A stretch of 39,203 nt of DNA from Acidobacteriota bacterium (GTDB taxonomy: Bacteria > Acidobacteriota > Thermoanaerobaculia > Multivoradales > J023): positions 1 to 39,203 of the forward strand of contig RFGL01000332.1 in NCBI GenBank assembly GCA_003697015.1. The letters are read 5' to 3'. The notes under the pieces are model-generated. The model worked only from the letters and a program-made list of their open reading frames with translations. It was not told the DNA's origin and did no database searches. How positions within the stretch are numbered: the first letter of the stretch is position 1; the number at the start of each line of letters is the position of its first letter. Below are positions 27,153-34,223 of this stretch, one piece after another. The position numbers and the translations under genes are program-made.

Positions 27153-27508
27153 GCCGCGTCGCCCAGGCGCACCAGCCCCGGCTCGCCGTCGCTGCTACCG
27201 ACGACCACGAAGCGGCCGGCGATCACCGCCTGCAGGTCGTTGATCCGCACCAGCTGATCGAGCGCCTGGTCCCAGGGCACGCCGTGGAGCTCGACGGTCA
27301 CGCCGGCGCTCACGTCGAGGCCGACCTCGATCGCCAGCTTCTTGCCGGCGCGCTGCGCGATCTCCTGCAGCACCGTTCCGAGCTGCGCGTTCTTGACGCT
27401 CAGCGAGATCGGCTGCTCCACCCAGCCGGAATCTGCGCTGGCGGGTAGATGGGCGGCGAGGGTGGTGATCAACAAGGCGGCGATCAGCAGAAGTCGTGCA
27501 CGTGTCAT
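27146..27508 (-). CDS. Small secreted protein with a secretin/TonB short N-terminal (STN) domain
   Basis: 120 residues with a clear signal peptide (RARLLLIAALLITTLAAHLPASA, cleavage near ASA-DS). It consists of little more than one STN-like fold: ISLSVKNAQLGTVLQEIAQRAGKKLAIEVGLDVSAGVTVELHGVPWDQALDQLVRINDLQ. STN domains normally sit at the periplasmic end of secretins (PilQ, GspD) and TonB-dependent transducers; a free-standing one is unusual. Its ATG overlaps the stop of the dual-OB-like gene (ATGA) with GGGAGGT just upstream, so it is translationally linked to the DUF488 operon. Whether it shares a function with those cytosolic proteins or is a chance neighbour is unknown. Confidence 0.75.
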   Translation of the reverse strand: MTRARLLLIAALLITTLAAHLPASADSGWVEQPISLSVKNAQLGTVLQEIAQRAGKKLAIEVGLDVSAGVTVELHGVPWDQALDQLVRINDLQAVIAGRFVVVGSSDGEPGLVRLGDAAY

Positions 27509-28155
27509 CGTGACCTCCCGTTTGGGTTCGCATTGTCAGAACCATACCATTCCGATAATTGAAGATAGCAGCGCTCCTCGAAGTCCTCCGCCTCCTCCGG
27601 TTTCCACCAGGTGGCGAGGGATATCCGGACCAGGGTGCCGGCGGCAATCCGCGGCGGCGGTTTCCGCTCGCCGACGTAGGCTAGGCCGCGGACCAAGTCG
27701 TTGAGGTTGGGGTGGTGGTAATCGAGATGTCTGCCGTCCGACCGCAGGACAAGATCCCGATCCGGGATCCAAAAGCCGGTGCTGTGATCGGGCACGCCGA
27801 CGCGCCGGCAGACGTAGCCGTTGCCGTTTGCGGTAAAGCGCACGAGGCCGTCGAAGAGCTTGGCGATCGAGCCGCGCCAGGGGCGCACGAAGGCGCGCAG
27901 GTGATGGTCGAGGTGCGCCACGCGATCGACGCGCCGCGCCTCGAGTACGCGGACGTTCTCCACATGCGGCGGCACGACGTTGTCGACCTTTTCGAAGACC
28001 AGCTCCCAGACGTCTCCGACGCGGGCCGGAGACGAAGCGTCGGGGTGCTCGCCGGTGGCCCTCAGCAAGCGCACCGGCTGCTTCGTCTCGGTGATCCCGC
28101 CGATGCACCGGTGACCTCCGTGCATGCGGGTGCGGGCGACGATCAGGACCCGCAC
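27505..28155 (-). CDS. Dual-OB-like protein of the DUF488 operon
   Basis: 216 residues if it begins at GTG 28155 (VRVLIVARTRMHGGHRCIGGI). The longer ORF track start gives only an arginine-rich shadow of DUF488. It begins LIVARTRMHGGHRCIGGITETKQPVRLL, continues GDVWELVFEKVDNVVPPHVENVRVLEA and contains CRRVGVPDHSTGFWIPDRDLVLRSDG and LVRISLATWWKPEE. Overall it is a run of beta-rich segments with a GWxI/FWIPD-type core. This resembles proteins named dual OB-domain containing in public annotation, which I recall sitting beside DUF488 genes; that is memory, not checked. OB folds typically bind nucleic acid or nucleotides. It overlaps the upstream DUF488 by 13 bases and the STN gene by 4. Confidence 0.6.
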   Translation of the reverse strand: MRVLIVARTRMHGGHRCIGGITETKQPVRLLRATGEHPDASSPARVGDVWELVFEKVDNVVPPHVENVRVLEARRVDRVAHLDHHLRAFVRPWRGSIAKLFDGLVRFTANGNGYVCRRVGVPDHSTGFWIPDRDLVLRSDGRHLDYHHPNLNDLVRGLAYVGERKPPPRIAAGTLVRISLATWWKPEEAEDFEERCYLQLSEWYGSDNANPNGRSR

Positions 28156-28652
28156 GGCGTGACGTGCTCGATTTCCAGGTTGAGCTCCTGCGCCAGGCGC
28201 CGGGCGAGGAGCGAGCGGTGGCAGGCGGCCGGATTGTCCTCGACGCAGAAGAGGGCGGCGGCGCGGGCGCCTTCTCCCAGCCGGCGGACGAAGGCCTCCG
28301 CGTCGAGGGCGTCCAGGCATTGCGCGGCGTAGGCGCGCACGAAGTCGTCGCACAGGGCGGTGCGCTCGCCCCGGCGCAAGCCGCCGGCCTTGTCCGCCTG
28401 CCGTTGCAGCTCGCGCACCGACTCCGCCGGCGACAGATCCTTCAGGTGCAGGTAGCGGATCCCCATCGCCTGCAGCCGATCCTGCAACCGGCGGCTGTTG
28501 GCGAAGGCGTAGCGCGAGCCGCGCAGCCCTCGCCGCCGCCGCACGTCGCAGAAGACGTCCACCCCCGCGGCCTCGAGGGCGGCGAAGAAGGCGTCTTCGG
28601 TAAAGCCGTAGACGCCGATCGTCAGCAGCCGCAGATCAGCCACTCTCCGCAC
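28143..28652 (-). CDS. DUF488 family protein (second copy)
   Basis: 169 residues with the DUF488 layout: LLTIGVYGFTEDAFFAALEAAGVDVFCDVRRRRG at the start, the Tyr-Leu-His region IRYLHLKDL in the middle and the conserved FCVEDNPAACHRSLLA, where the C-x-E and CHR residues form the family hallmark. DUF488 biochemistry is unsettled; the invariant Cys, Glu, His and Arg suggest an active site. This copy is divergent from the upstream one (VRRRRGLRGSRYAFANS in place of VRSSPHSRFNPDF). It overlaps the upstream DUF488 by 17 bases and the downstream dual-OB-like gene by 13, so the three are translationally coupled. Confidence 0.85.
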   Translation of the reverse strand: MRRVADLRLLTIGVYGFTEDAFFAALEAAGVDVFCDVRRRRGLRGSRYAFANSRRLQDRLQAMGIRYLHLKDLSPAESVRELQRQADKAGGLRRGERTALCDDFVRAYAAQCLDALDAEAFVRRLGEGARAAALFCVEDNPAACHRSLLARRLAQELNLEIEHVTPCGS

Positions 28653-29259
28653 CCCCAGCCGTGCCCGGCCGGTACCGCTTGCGCGAGGTAAACGCTGTGC
28701 CGAAGAGGCTCTTCTGGCCGCCGGTCAGACGGCGCACGACCTCTTCCTGGCTGCGCAGGCTGCCATCGGGCGCAATGTGCTGGACCGGGATGCCGCTGCC
28801 GTCGAGCACGGTGCCGATCAGCTTGCTGCGGTGGCAGCGTTCGGGCTGGCCTTCGCTGCACAGGATGCATATCCGCAGCTCCTTGCGCCAGGCGTCCTTC
28901 AAGCGATCGATTCCCCGGCGGAAGGCCGCCGTCATCTTGACCCGCTCGTAGTCGACTTTGCCGTCGCGATAGCAGGCCGGATCCTGCGGCCGGCCGCCGA
29001 GGAGATCGCCCATGAAGACGTAGCGCAGACCCGCCTCCGCGAGGGCACTCTCGAGGGGGAGGCGGGAGAAGTCGGGATTGAATCGCGAGTGGGGCGACGA
29101 ACGCACGTCGACGACGAAGGCGACGCCGTGGCGCCGCAGGTTGCCGAGGAGCTCGTCCATCCGGAGGCCGCCATAGCCGATGGTGTAGACCGCGCCGGGC
29201 GCCGACGTCCCATTGCAGGCAGGCGCCCGCGCCGGGGGATCTGTTGGGGATTTCGTCAA
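28636..29259 (-). CDS. DUF488 family protein (first copy)
   Basis: 207 residues from TTG 29259, chosen because GGGAG lies 7 bases upstream and the DUF488 domain begins soon after (VYTIGYGGLRMDELLGNLRRHGV). The ORF track start at 29412 would run antisense-like through the thioesterase remnant in another frame. Canonical DUF488 motifs are present: VVDVRSSPHSRFNPDFSRLPL, LRYVFMGDLLGGRP and the Cys-Glu...Cys-His-Arg box ICILCSEGQPERCHRSKLI. The C-terminal ~45 residues (LRSQEEVVRRLTGGQKSLF) extend beyond the core, as in the standard long family form. First gene of a four-gene overlapping operon. Confidence 0.88.
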   Translation of the reverse strand: MTKSPTDPPARAPACNGTSAPGAVYTIGYGGLRMDELLGNLRRHGVAFVVDVRSSPHSRFNPDFSRLPLESALAEAGLRYVFMGDLLGGRPQDPACYRDGKVDYERVKMTAAFRRGIDRLKDAWRKELRICILCSEGQPERCHRSKLIGTVLDGSGIPVQHIAPDGSLRSQEEVVRRLTGGQKSLFGTAFTSRKRYRPGTAGGAESG

Positions 29260-29276
29260 CGCTACGCTCCCGCGGA

Positions 29277-29399
29277 TCAGACCTCGATTTCGATCACCGC
29301 TCGCGACTCCGACACCTCGATCGTCGGTTCGTAGAACGCATCGATCGGAGCCGAAAGATACATCCGCTCGAGTGCTAGGTAGTGGGGATCCCGGGCCAT
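29277..29399 (-). pseudogene. Truncated PaaI-type (hotdog) thioesterase, first 40 codons only
   Basis: A 40-residue ORF starting at ATG 29399, missing from the ORF track. MARDPHYLALERMYLSAPI and DAFYEPTIEVSESRAVIEI read like the N-terminal start of PaaI/hotdog thioesterases, where the text normally continues into the catalytic helix region. Here a TGA follows EIEV directly, and no continuation is seen in any frame before the DUF488 start 18 bases downstream. It is therefore probably a remnant left when another piece of DNA, perhaps the DUF488 operon, replaced the rest. The family call is from pattern memory. A genuine 40-residue peptide cannot be excluded. Confidence 0.45.
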
Positions 29400-29659
29400 G
29401 GAGTGACCTCAACCGGCGCCGAAAACCGGTGCCTGCGCCGTCCTCAACAGCCGTTCGACTGTACTGGAGGGGTCGCGGACGGTCAAGGAAGCGCGCCGTC
29501 CCCTGCGGCGGCCGGCCACGGCCGCGGGCGCGGGCTGGCGCAGCCTGCTAGGGGTGCGGATTCGTGGCCCACGAGCCGTGAGAAGACCGCCGGACGGCAG
29601 ACCTGGCAAGCTCGATGGCGGTGGCGTAGAATCCTCTCACGACCGACCGAGGAGACGCG
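29400..29659. other. Intergenic stretch between the thioesterase remnant and the YkvA-like gene
   Basis: About 260 GC-rich bases with no supported ORF. It must hold the promoter of the minus-strand operon and that of the plus-strand gene. For the latter TAGAAT at 29627-29632 is a -10 candidate, followed by GAGGAG just before the GTG. Confidence 0.4.
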
Positions 29660-30235
29660 GTGAGCGCCAGCAACAGCCAATCCAGCGAACCCGCGGCCGC
29701 AGACGCCGGCCTCGACCTTCTGGCCCGCGACGCCGCGCGGGCCGCCCGCGGAGAGCTCGACCACCTGCCGAGCACCGGGCTCCTGTCCTTCTACGACCGC
29801 CTGCGCGAGCGGGTGGTGGCGCGGATCGAGCGCGGCGGCCGGCTGAGCCCGGCGATGACCGACGCGCTCCTCCTGGTGCCGGACGTCTTCATGCTGCTCG
29901 TGCGTCTGGCCCTCGACCGCGGGGTGCCGCGCGCCGAGCGCGCCTTGGTGGCGAGCGCTCTGGCCTACTTCGTCCTGCCCTTCGACCTGATGCCCGAGCT
30001 GGCCCTGGGTACGGTGGGCTATGCCGACGACCTGGTGCTGGCGGTGATCATCCTGTCGCGGACCTTCAGCGGCGACCTGGCACCCTACGCCGAGAAGCAT
30101 TGGAGCGGCTCGGCCCGGCTGCGGGCAGTCCTCCGCGACGTCCTCCAGACCGCCGACAGCCTGCTCGGCGACCGAGTCTACGGCCGACTGAAGAAACTCC
30201 TCGCCAGCCGCGGCATCGAGGTCGATGATGGTTAG
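29660..30235 (+). CDS. YkvA/DUF1232 domain membrane-associated protein
   Basis: 191 residues from GTG 29660, with GAGGAG 5-10 bases upstream. The central segment RALVASALAYFVLPFDLMPE and the following GYADDLVLAVIILSRTF are the DUF1232 (YkvA) signature, with the LPFDxxPD/E turn between two helices. An N-terminal ~80 residues of helical sequence (GLLSFYDRLRERVVARIERGG) and a C-terminal ~50 residues flank it. DUF1232 has no settled function. The TAG overlaps the end of the convergent hypothetical gene by 4 bases. Confidence 0.82.
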   Translation: MSASNSQSSEPAAADAGLDLLARDAARAARGELDHLPSTGLLSFYDRLRERVVARIERGGRLSPAMTDALLLVPDVFMLLVRLALDRGVPRAERALVASALAYFVLPFDLMPELALGTVGYADDLVLAVIILSRTFSGDLAPYAEKHWSGSARLRAVLRDVLQTADSLLGDRVYGRLKKLLASRGIEVDDG

Positions 30236-30780
30236 AGGAGCCGCTTGAGGCGTTGACGAATCTGCGCCTCATCCCGGGCCACCGACCGCACGTGCGTGAG
30301 CCAGTCCTCGGCTCGCCAGATCTCGAGACGCTCCCAAGCGACGAATACGACCGCCGCCTCGCCCGTCGCCGGCGCCACTCCCAACAGGCGCGGCTCCTCC
30401 GGCATCGAGATCGAATAGCGATTGACCCGATCCCCATCCTCCCTTCCGCTCCCTTCTGCGGATAACGACACTCGCCAAGCGGTAGCGAGATAACGCACGT
30501 AGGAGGCGATCTCAGTCCCAGGATCTTCCTCGTCGATCGCGGCTGCGAGGGCCTCGGCCAGCTCGGTCTGGGCAGCTGGCGGTTCGCGTCGGATGATCAA
30601 GCCTCCCGCCGGTCCAACGCTCGCCACGCAGTCGAGGCGCCCCGGTTTTGACGGGAGCCAAGGGAGCAGGGGGGCCAAGCGGCTGGCTGCTATGCGAATC
30701 CTGTTCTGCGAGTGAACGCGGGTACACCATTGAATCCACGGGCGGTCCTGCCCAAGAGGTTTGCTGTCGCCGCGCGGCAT
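30232..30780 (-). CDS. Hypothetical protein, lower-GC region
   Basis: 182 residues from ATG 30780 (MPRGDSKPLGQDRP); the ORF track start is a TTG 33 bases earlier. I recognise no family. The protein looks like a single alpha/beta domain: PGRLDCVASVGPAGGLIIRREPP, a helix QTELAEALAAAIDEE and then beta-like RYSISMPEEPRLLGVAPATGEAAVVFVAWERLEIWRAEDWLTHV. It ends with a charged helix. Its composition is less GC-extreme than the envelope genes around it. TAGAAT on the minus strand at 30833-30828 is a possible -10. It could be a regulator or an accessory protein; nothing shows which. Confidence 0.5.
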   Translation of the reverse strand: MPRGDSKPLGQDRPWIQWCTRVHSQNRIRIAASRLAPLLPWLPSKPGRLDCVASVGPAGGLIIRREPPAAQTELAEALAAAIDEEDPGTEIASYVRYLATAWRVSLSAEGSGREDGDRVNRYSISMPEEPRLLGVAPATGEAAVVFVAWERLEIWRAEDWLTHVRSVARDEAQIRQRLKRLL

Positions 30781-31106
30781 AGGTTTTTTGCACCCTAAAC
30801 TGGCCTGTGGCAATCGAAATCGTATTGATTCTACAATAAAATAGCTCTTGACTCTCGGAGCTATGTAGGTATAATCAGCCCGATTTTGCCGAAGAGCCTT
30901 GCCGGCGTGCTCTGCAGGAGGGCAGAACGAGGTCAGCTGAACATGACGGGCCGCTCCGCCGTAGAATCAAGCAGGGGATGCACCGGTCTTGGGTTTCAAC
31001 CCGAGCTCCTGCAAGAGACGCTCGTGCAAGAGACGTCAGTTGACGGAGTTCCGATGGTGGCCGCGGCAGCGGTACCAGGAGCGTTGTTTCCCGGCGAGGA
31101 GGCGTC
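30781..31106. other. AT-richer intergenic stretch with promoters and a short repeat
   Basis: Contains a strong plus-strand promoter (listed separately) and a minus-strand -10 candidate. A possible small ORF (30943-31119, 58 codons, GAGGT upstream) overlaps the next gene start. GCAAGAGACG is repeated at 31011-31020 and 31026-31035. I cannot support the small ORF by homology. Confidence 0.45.
30848..30875 (+). promoter_or_regulatory. Near-consensus sigma70-type promoter
   Basis: TTGACT at 30848-30853 and TATAAT at 30870-30875 with a 16-base spacer. It stands out in this GC-rich window and points toward the 31107/31413 genes, leaving a leader of roughly 220 bases. Confidence 0.7.
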
Positions 31107-31400
31107 ATGGGCCGATTGACTTGGCGAAAGTTCGTTGGTAGGCTTGCAGATCTTCGCCTTTGGCAAAAGGCACCGGGGGCGTGCACTGCCGAAGGAGGTG
31201 CGGCGATGCAAGCGCAGCAGGGCAAGAACAACGGGAGTGGCGAGCTGGATGTGCGGTCCGGCTACGACGTCACGCCATCGGGACAGGTGGTGGTTGAAGT
31301 CGACGTCCTTCGCCAGAGCCCAGCGGTTCAAGAAGTTGCCAAGCTCGCCCGCGAGATTGTTCGGCGTTCCGTGAGGAAGCCCGTCGCCGCCAACCGCTAG
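31107..31400 (+). CDS. Hypothetical small protein
   Basis: 97 residues from ATG 31107 with GAGGAGG shortly upstream. A basic N-terminus (MGRLTWRKFVGRLADLRLW) is followed by a Gly/Gln-rich middle and VVVEVDVLRQSPAVQEVAKLAREIVRRSV, likely one strand and an amphipathic helix. No family recognised. It lies under the strong promoter at 30848 and 12 bases before the GTG of a membrane protein, so the two may form an operon. Confidence 0.45.
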   Translation: MGRLTWRKFVGRLADLRLWQKAPGACTAEGGAAMQAQQGKNNGSGELDVRSGYDVTPSGQVVVEVDVLRQSPAVQEVAKLAREIVRRSVRKPVAANR

Positions 31401-31412
31401 CGTCCGATAACG

Positions 31413-32210
31413 GTGCCGTCCAATTTCCTGCTCCTCCTGCCGATCTTGGGCGGTTACCTGTTCAACACCACCTCGCACTTTTTCCATTTCAGAGCCCAGG
31501 CCTTACGCGGCCATCGCTTGGTCTTCGAGGCTGCTGTGGTCGGCATCCTCTTCTTGATCCCGGCCCGCATCCTGATTCTCATTCTCGTGGCGATCGGTTG
31601 GCCGGAGTGGCTCCTCGCTCGCTGGCCCCAGTTCACCAATGACACAGCCCTCGTCGGGACCTCCTCGCTGGCGGTCATCCTGGCGCCGCTGGCGGCCATC
31701 CTGTGGAATCTGGGAGCCGGATTCCGGCATCGGGAGCGCATCGGAACCGAGAAACTGGCCGGATTCTCCGGCCTCAGCCGTCCTTTGCGGCGCTGGTGGA
31801 AGGCGAGCCGGGACTATTATCTGGATCGCGCCATCCGGCGCTCCGGCGACGGGCTTCAACAGATCCTCCATGACGTCGCCGTTCGCAGCTCAACCGACGG
31901 CACGGTGGTTGGCATCACCCTCAAGAGCGGCAAGATCTACGCAGCCTACGTTACGCGTTCGCCGAACCTCTCTCCGGATGACGAGTACGTAATGCTCGCG
32001 CCGTTGATGAGCGGTTATCGAGACGCCGGCACCCAGGAAGTACGGTATCGGTATCTCTATCCCGGCTTTGAAGACGGGGTGGCAGGGGCGACGATGACAA
32101 TGGTCGTTCCGACCAGCGAGATCCAGATCGCACACGTGCTCGATCGGGCTTCCTGGAACACGGTTCTCGAGAGGCTGAAGACTGAGGAGCCGGGCGATGA
32201 GTCGGCCTGA
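31413..32210 (+). CDS. Hypothetical membrane protein with C-terminal beta-rich domain
   Basis: 265 residues from GTG 31413. Three hydrophobic segments lie at about 3-20, 34-60 and 78-98 (LVFEAAVVGILFLIPARILILILVAIGW; GTSSLAVILAPLAAILWNLG). A linker and a C-terminal soluble part follow, with VVGITLKSGKIYAAYVTRSPN and EYVMLAPLMSGYRDAGTQEVRYRYLYPGFEDG. The layout of membrane helices followed by a small barrel reading LKSGKxYxAYV recalls DUF6338-like proteins, but I do not claim membership. Its last 14 bases overlap the bshB1-like start. Confidence 0.6.
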   Translation: MPSNFLLLLPILGGYLFNTTSHFFHFRAQALRGHRLVFEAAVVGILFLIPARILILILVAIGWPEWLLARWPQFTNDTALVGTSSLAVILAPLAAILWNLGAGFRHRERIGTEKLAGFSGLSRPLRRWWKASRDYYLDRAIRRSGDGLQQILHDVAVRSSTDGTVVGITLKSGKIYAAYVTRSPNLSPDDEYVMLAPLMSGYRDAGTQEVRYRYLYPGFEDGVAGATMTMVVPTSEIQIAHVLDRASWNTVLERLKTEEPGDESA

Positions 32211-32937
32211 GGCGTCGAAGCTGGACGTCGTCGCGTTCGGGGCGCATCCGGACGACGTCGAGCTGGCTTGCGGCGGCACGCTGGCGCTCCTGGTCGAGCG
32301 CGGCTACCGGGTGGGCATCGTCCATCTGACCCGGGGGGAGCGCGGTACCCGGGGGACGGTGGCGGAGCGTGAGGCGGAGGCGCGGGCGGCGGCGGCGGCG
32401 CTCGGGGTCGAGGTGGTGCGGTTCTTGAATTGCGTCGACGGCGGCCTACGGACCGGCGAAGCCTATGAGGACGCGGTGATCGAGGTCATCCGCGAGCACC
32501 GGCCGGAGCTGCTCTTCGCCCCGCCCCCCGCCGACCGCCATCCGGACCATGCCCGCGGCCACCGCCTGGTCGCGGCCGCTGCCTTCTACGCCGGGCTGGC
32601 GCGCCGCGGCCAGGGCGAGCCCCACCGGCCGGCAGCGGTCTTCTGCTACATGGAGCACGATCTCTTCATCCCCAGCTTCATCGTGGACGTGACCGCGACC
32701 TGGGAGAAGAAGCGCCGCGCCCTGGGGTGCTACGGCAGCCAGTTCTTCCAGCCCGGCGCCGCCGGCCGCGACGAGCCGATGACCAAGGTGTCGAGCCCCG
32801 AGTTCGCCGCCGCCCTCGTCGGCCGGGCGCAGCACTACGGCCAGCTGATCGGCGCCGCCTACGGCGAGCCCTTCTGGTGCCGCCAGCCGCTGGCGGTCGG
32901 CGATCCGATGCTCCTCCTCCCCGGCGGCCTGCGGTAG
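32197..32937 (+). CDS. bshB1: BshB1-like N-acetylglucosaminyl-malate deacetylase (PIG-L/LmbE family)
   Basis: Zinc-dependent deacetylase of the LmbE/PIG-L family. The metal-binding box VVAFGAHPDDVELACGGTL is at residues ~10-28 and the second metal/catalytic box PPPADRHPDHARGHRLV is at ~108-124. VVRFLNCVDGGL and the C-terminal HYGQLIGAAYGEPFW are typical of BshB1, which makes glucosaminyl-malate for bacillithiol. Acidobacteria and Bacteroidetes often use this route. No bshA or bshC is in the window, so the precise substrate is inferred. Length 246 residues, normal. It overlaps the upstream membrane-protein gene by 14 bases. Confidence 0.82.
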   Translation: MSRPEASKLDVVAFGAHPDDVELACGGTLALLVERGYRVGIVHLTRGERGTRGTVAEREAEARAAAAALGVEVVRFLNCVDGGLRTGEAYEDAVIEVIREHRPELLFAPPPADRHPDHARGHRLVAAAAFYAGLARRGQGEPHRPAAVFCYMEHDLFIPSFIVDVTATWEKKRRALGCYGSQFFQPGAAGRDEPMTKVSSPEFAAALVGRAQHYGQLIGAAYGEPFWCRQPLAVGDPMLLLPGGLR

Positions 32938-32992
32938 ACTCCGCGGCAAGATTCGAAACCTGCGATCCCTGTCTGAAAGGAGAGGCGAAGCG

Positions 32993-33400
32993 ATGAGCGA
33001 GAACGAGAACGAGAACGAGAACGCCACCCCACCGCCGCCGCCGCCGTCGACCCCGCCGCCGCCCCCGTCGGAGCCGCCCGCCGGCGGCGGCTCGAGCAAC
33101 CGCTCGATCATGCTGGTCCTGTCCTACCTGTGGCTGCTGGCGCTCATTCCGCTGCTGGTGGAGAAGGAGGACAGGGAGGTGCAGTGGCACGCCAAGCACG
33201 GCATCGTGCTGATGGTGGCGGAATTCCTGGTCTGGATCGTGCTTATGGTCCTTTCGAGCATCTTGAGCTGCCTGGCGGGGATCATCGCCATGTTCGTCTG
33301 GCTCGCCATCGTCATCCTGCACGTGATGATGATCGTCCAGGCGCTGAACGGCAAACGGATGCTGATCCCCGGGCTGAGCCACTACGCCGACCAGTTCTGA
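32993..33400 (+). CDS. DUF4870-like (Tic20-fold) small membrane protein
   Basis: 135 residues with AAAGGAGAGG before the ATG. The N-terminus is a low-complexity head (four Glu-Asn repeats, then a Pro-rich run). The membrane part reads IMLVLSYLWLLALIPLLVEKEDREVQWHAKHGIVLMVAEF and VLSSILSCLAGIIAMFVWLAIVILHVMMIVQALNGKRM, matching the DUF4870/Tic20-like layout of four helices with an internal QxHAKxG turn. Function unknown. A GC hairpin after the stop probably ends the transcript. Confidence 0.8.
   Translation: MSENENENENATPPPPPPSTPPPPPSEPPAGGGSSNRSIMLVLSYLWLLALIPLLVEKEDREVQWHAKHGIVLMVAEFLVWIVLMVLSSILSCLAGIIAMFVWLAIVILHVMMIVQALNGKRMLIPGLSHYADQF
32999..33022 (+). repeat. Four copies of the hexamer GAGAAC inside a coding region
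   Basis: The hexamer encodes the Glu-Asn repeat at the start of the DUF4870-like protein. Such a run is prone to copy-number change; being six bases, changes would stay in frame. Confidence 0.8.
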
Positions 33401-33418
33401 TCCGGGCGTCGAGTCCCC

Positions 33419-33447
33419 CCGCGGCCGGGCGGATGGCCCGGCCGCGG
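33419..33447 (+). terminator. Hairpin downstream of the DUF4870-like gene
   Basis: CCGCGGCCGGGC and GCCCGGCCGCGG form a 12-bp perfect stem with loop GGATG, 19 bases after the stop. No T-run follows. Confidence 0.55.
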
Positions 33448-33469
33448 CGTGGGGTAGCCGGGTAGAGCC

Positions 33470-33820
33470 GTGGCACGAGATCCCGCATACGAGGCCCCGG
33501 GACGCCGGGCCGGAGTCCGCCGCCGGCGGCTGGCCGCCGCGCTGCTGGTCGCCGGCCCGCTCCTGGCCCTCGACCTGAGTCGTCCGCCGCCGGCGCAAGT
33601 CTCGGCGCGGGTGCTCCTCGCCGGCATCGACCTCTACCAGGCGAGCCTGTCGCGGTGGATGCCGGCGATGGGGGTCCACTGCCGCTTCCGTCCCACCTGC
33701 AGCCACTATGCCGAGGCGGTCGTCCGTCGCGACGGGGCGCTGATCGGCGGCGGCCGGGCGGCGTGGCGCCTGCTGCGCTGCGGCGCCTGGACCCCCGCCG
33801 GCACCGACGATCCGCCCTGA
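33470..33820 (+). CDS. yidD: YidD-like membrane protein insertion efficiency factor
   Basis: 116 residues from GTG 33470. After a basic, hydrophobic N-terminal extension of about 45 residues comes the YidD core: GIDLYQASLSRWMPAMG, HCRFRPTCSHYAEAVVRRDGALIGG and AWRLLRCGAWTPAGTDDPP, with the conserved cysteines in CRF, TCS and LRC. YidD is normally an ~80-residue protein encoded between rnpA and yidC near the origin. Here it lies about 33 kb from jag, with a hydrophobic extension and beside other small membrane proteins, so it may be a relocated or second copy. It is followed 7 bases later by a DUF2752 gene. Confidence 0.85.
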   Translation: MARDPAYEAPGRRAGVRRRRLAAALLVAGPLLALDLSRPPPAQVSARVLLAGIDLYQASLSRWMPAMGVHCRFRPTCSHYAEAVVRRDGALIGGGRAAWRLLRCGAWTPAGTDDPP

Positions 33821-33827
33821 GGACCCG

Positions 33828-34223
33828 ATGCGCCGTCCCCCCCATCCGCCACGGCGATCCTTCGCCTTCCTGTGGGGAGGTTCCGCCGTGCTGCTGGTCG
33901 CCGCGGCGGCCGCCGCGCCCTCCCTCGCGACCCTGGTTCCGGCCTGCCCGCTGAAGACCCTCACCGGCATCCCCTGCCCCGGCTGCGGCAGCACCCGCGC
34001 CCTCCTCGCCCTGGCGCGCTTCGCGCCGCTCGAGGCCTTCGCTCATTACCCCCTGGCGGCAGCCGGCTGGACGCTCTTCGTCGCCGGCGGGGTGGTCGCT
34101 GCCGCCGCCGCCGCCGCCGGCCGGCCGCTGGCCGGGCCGCGCCGCATGCCCGCCTGGCTGAAGGTCTTGCTCGCCGCCCTGCTCGCCGCCAACTGGATCT
34201 GGAACCTGACCCAGGGGGTGTAG
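33828..34223 (+). CDS. DUF2752 membrane protein
   Basis: 131 residues with three hydrophobic segments (about 11-32, 65-90, 106-122). The family signature CPLKTLTGIPCPGCGSTRALLAL carries the conserved CPxxxxTGxPCPGCGxTRA motif, whose cysteines suggest a metal or redox site near the membrane. Function unsettled. It is cotranscribed with the YidD-like gene. Confidence 0.85.
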   Translation: MRRPPHPPRRSFAFLWGGSAVLLVAAAAAAPSLATLVPACPLKTLTGIPCPGCGSTRALLALARFAPLEAFAHYPLAAAGWTLFVAGGVVAAAAAAAGRPLAGPRRMPAWLKVLLAALLAANWIWNLTQGV

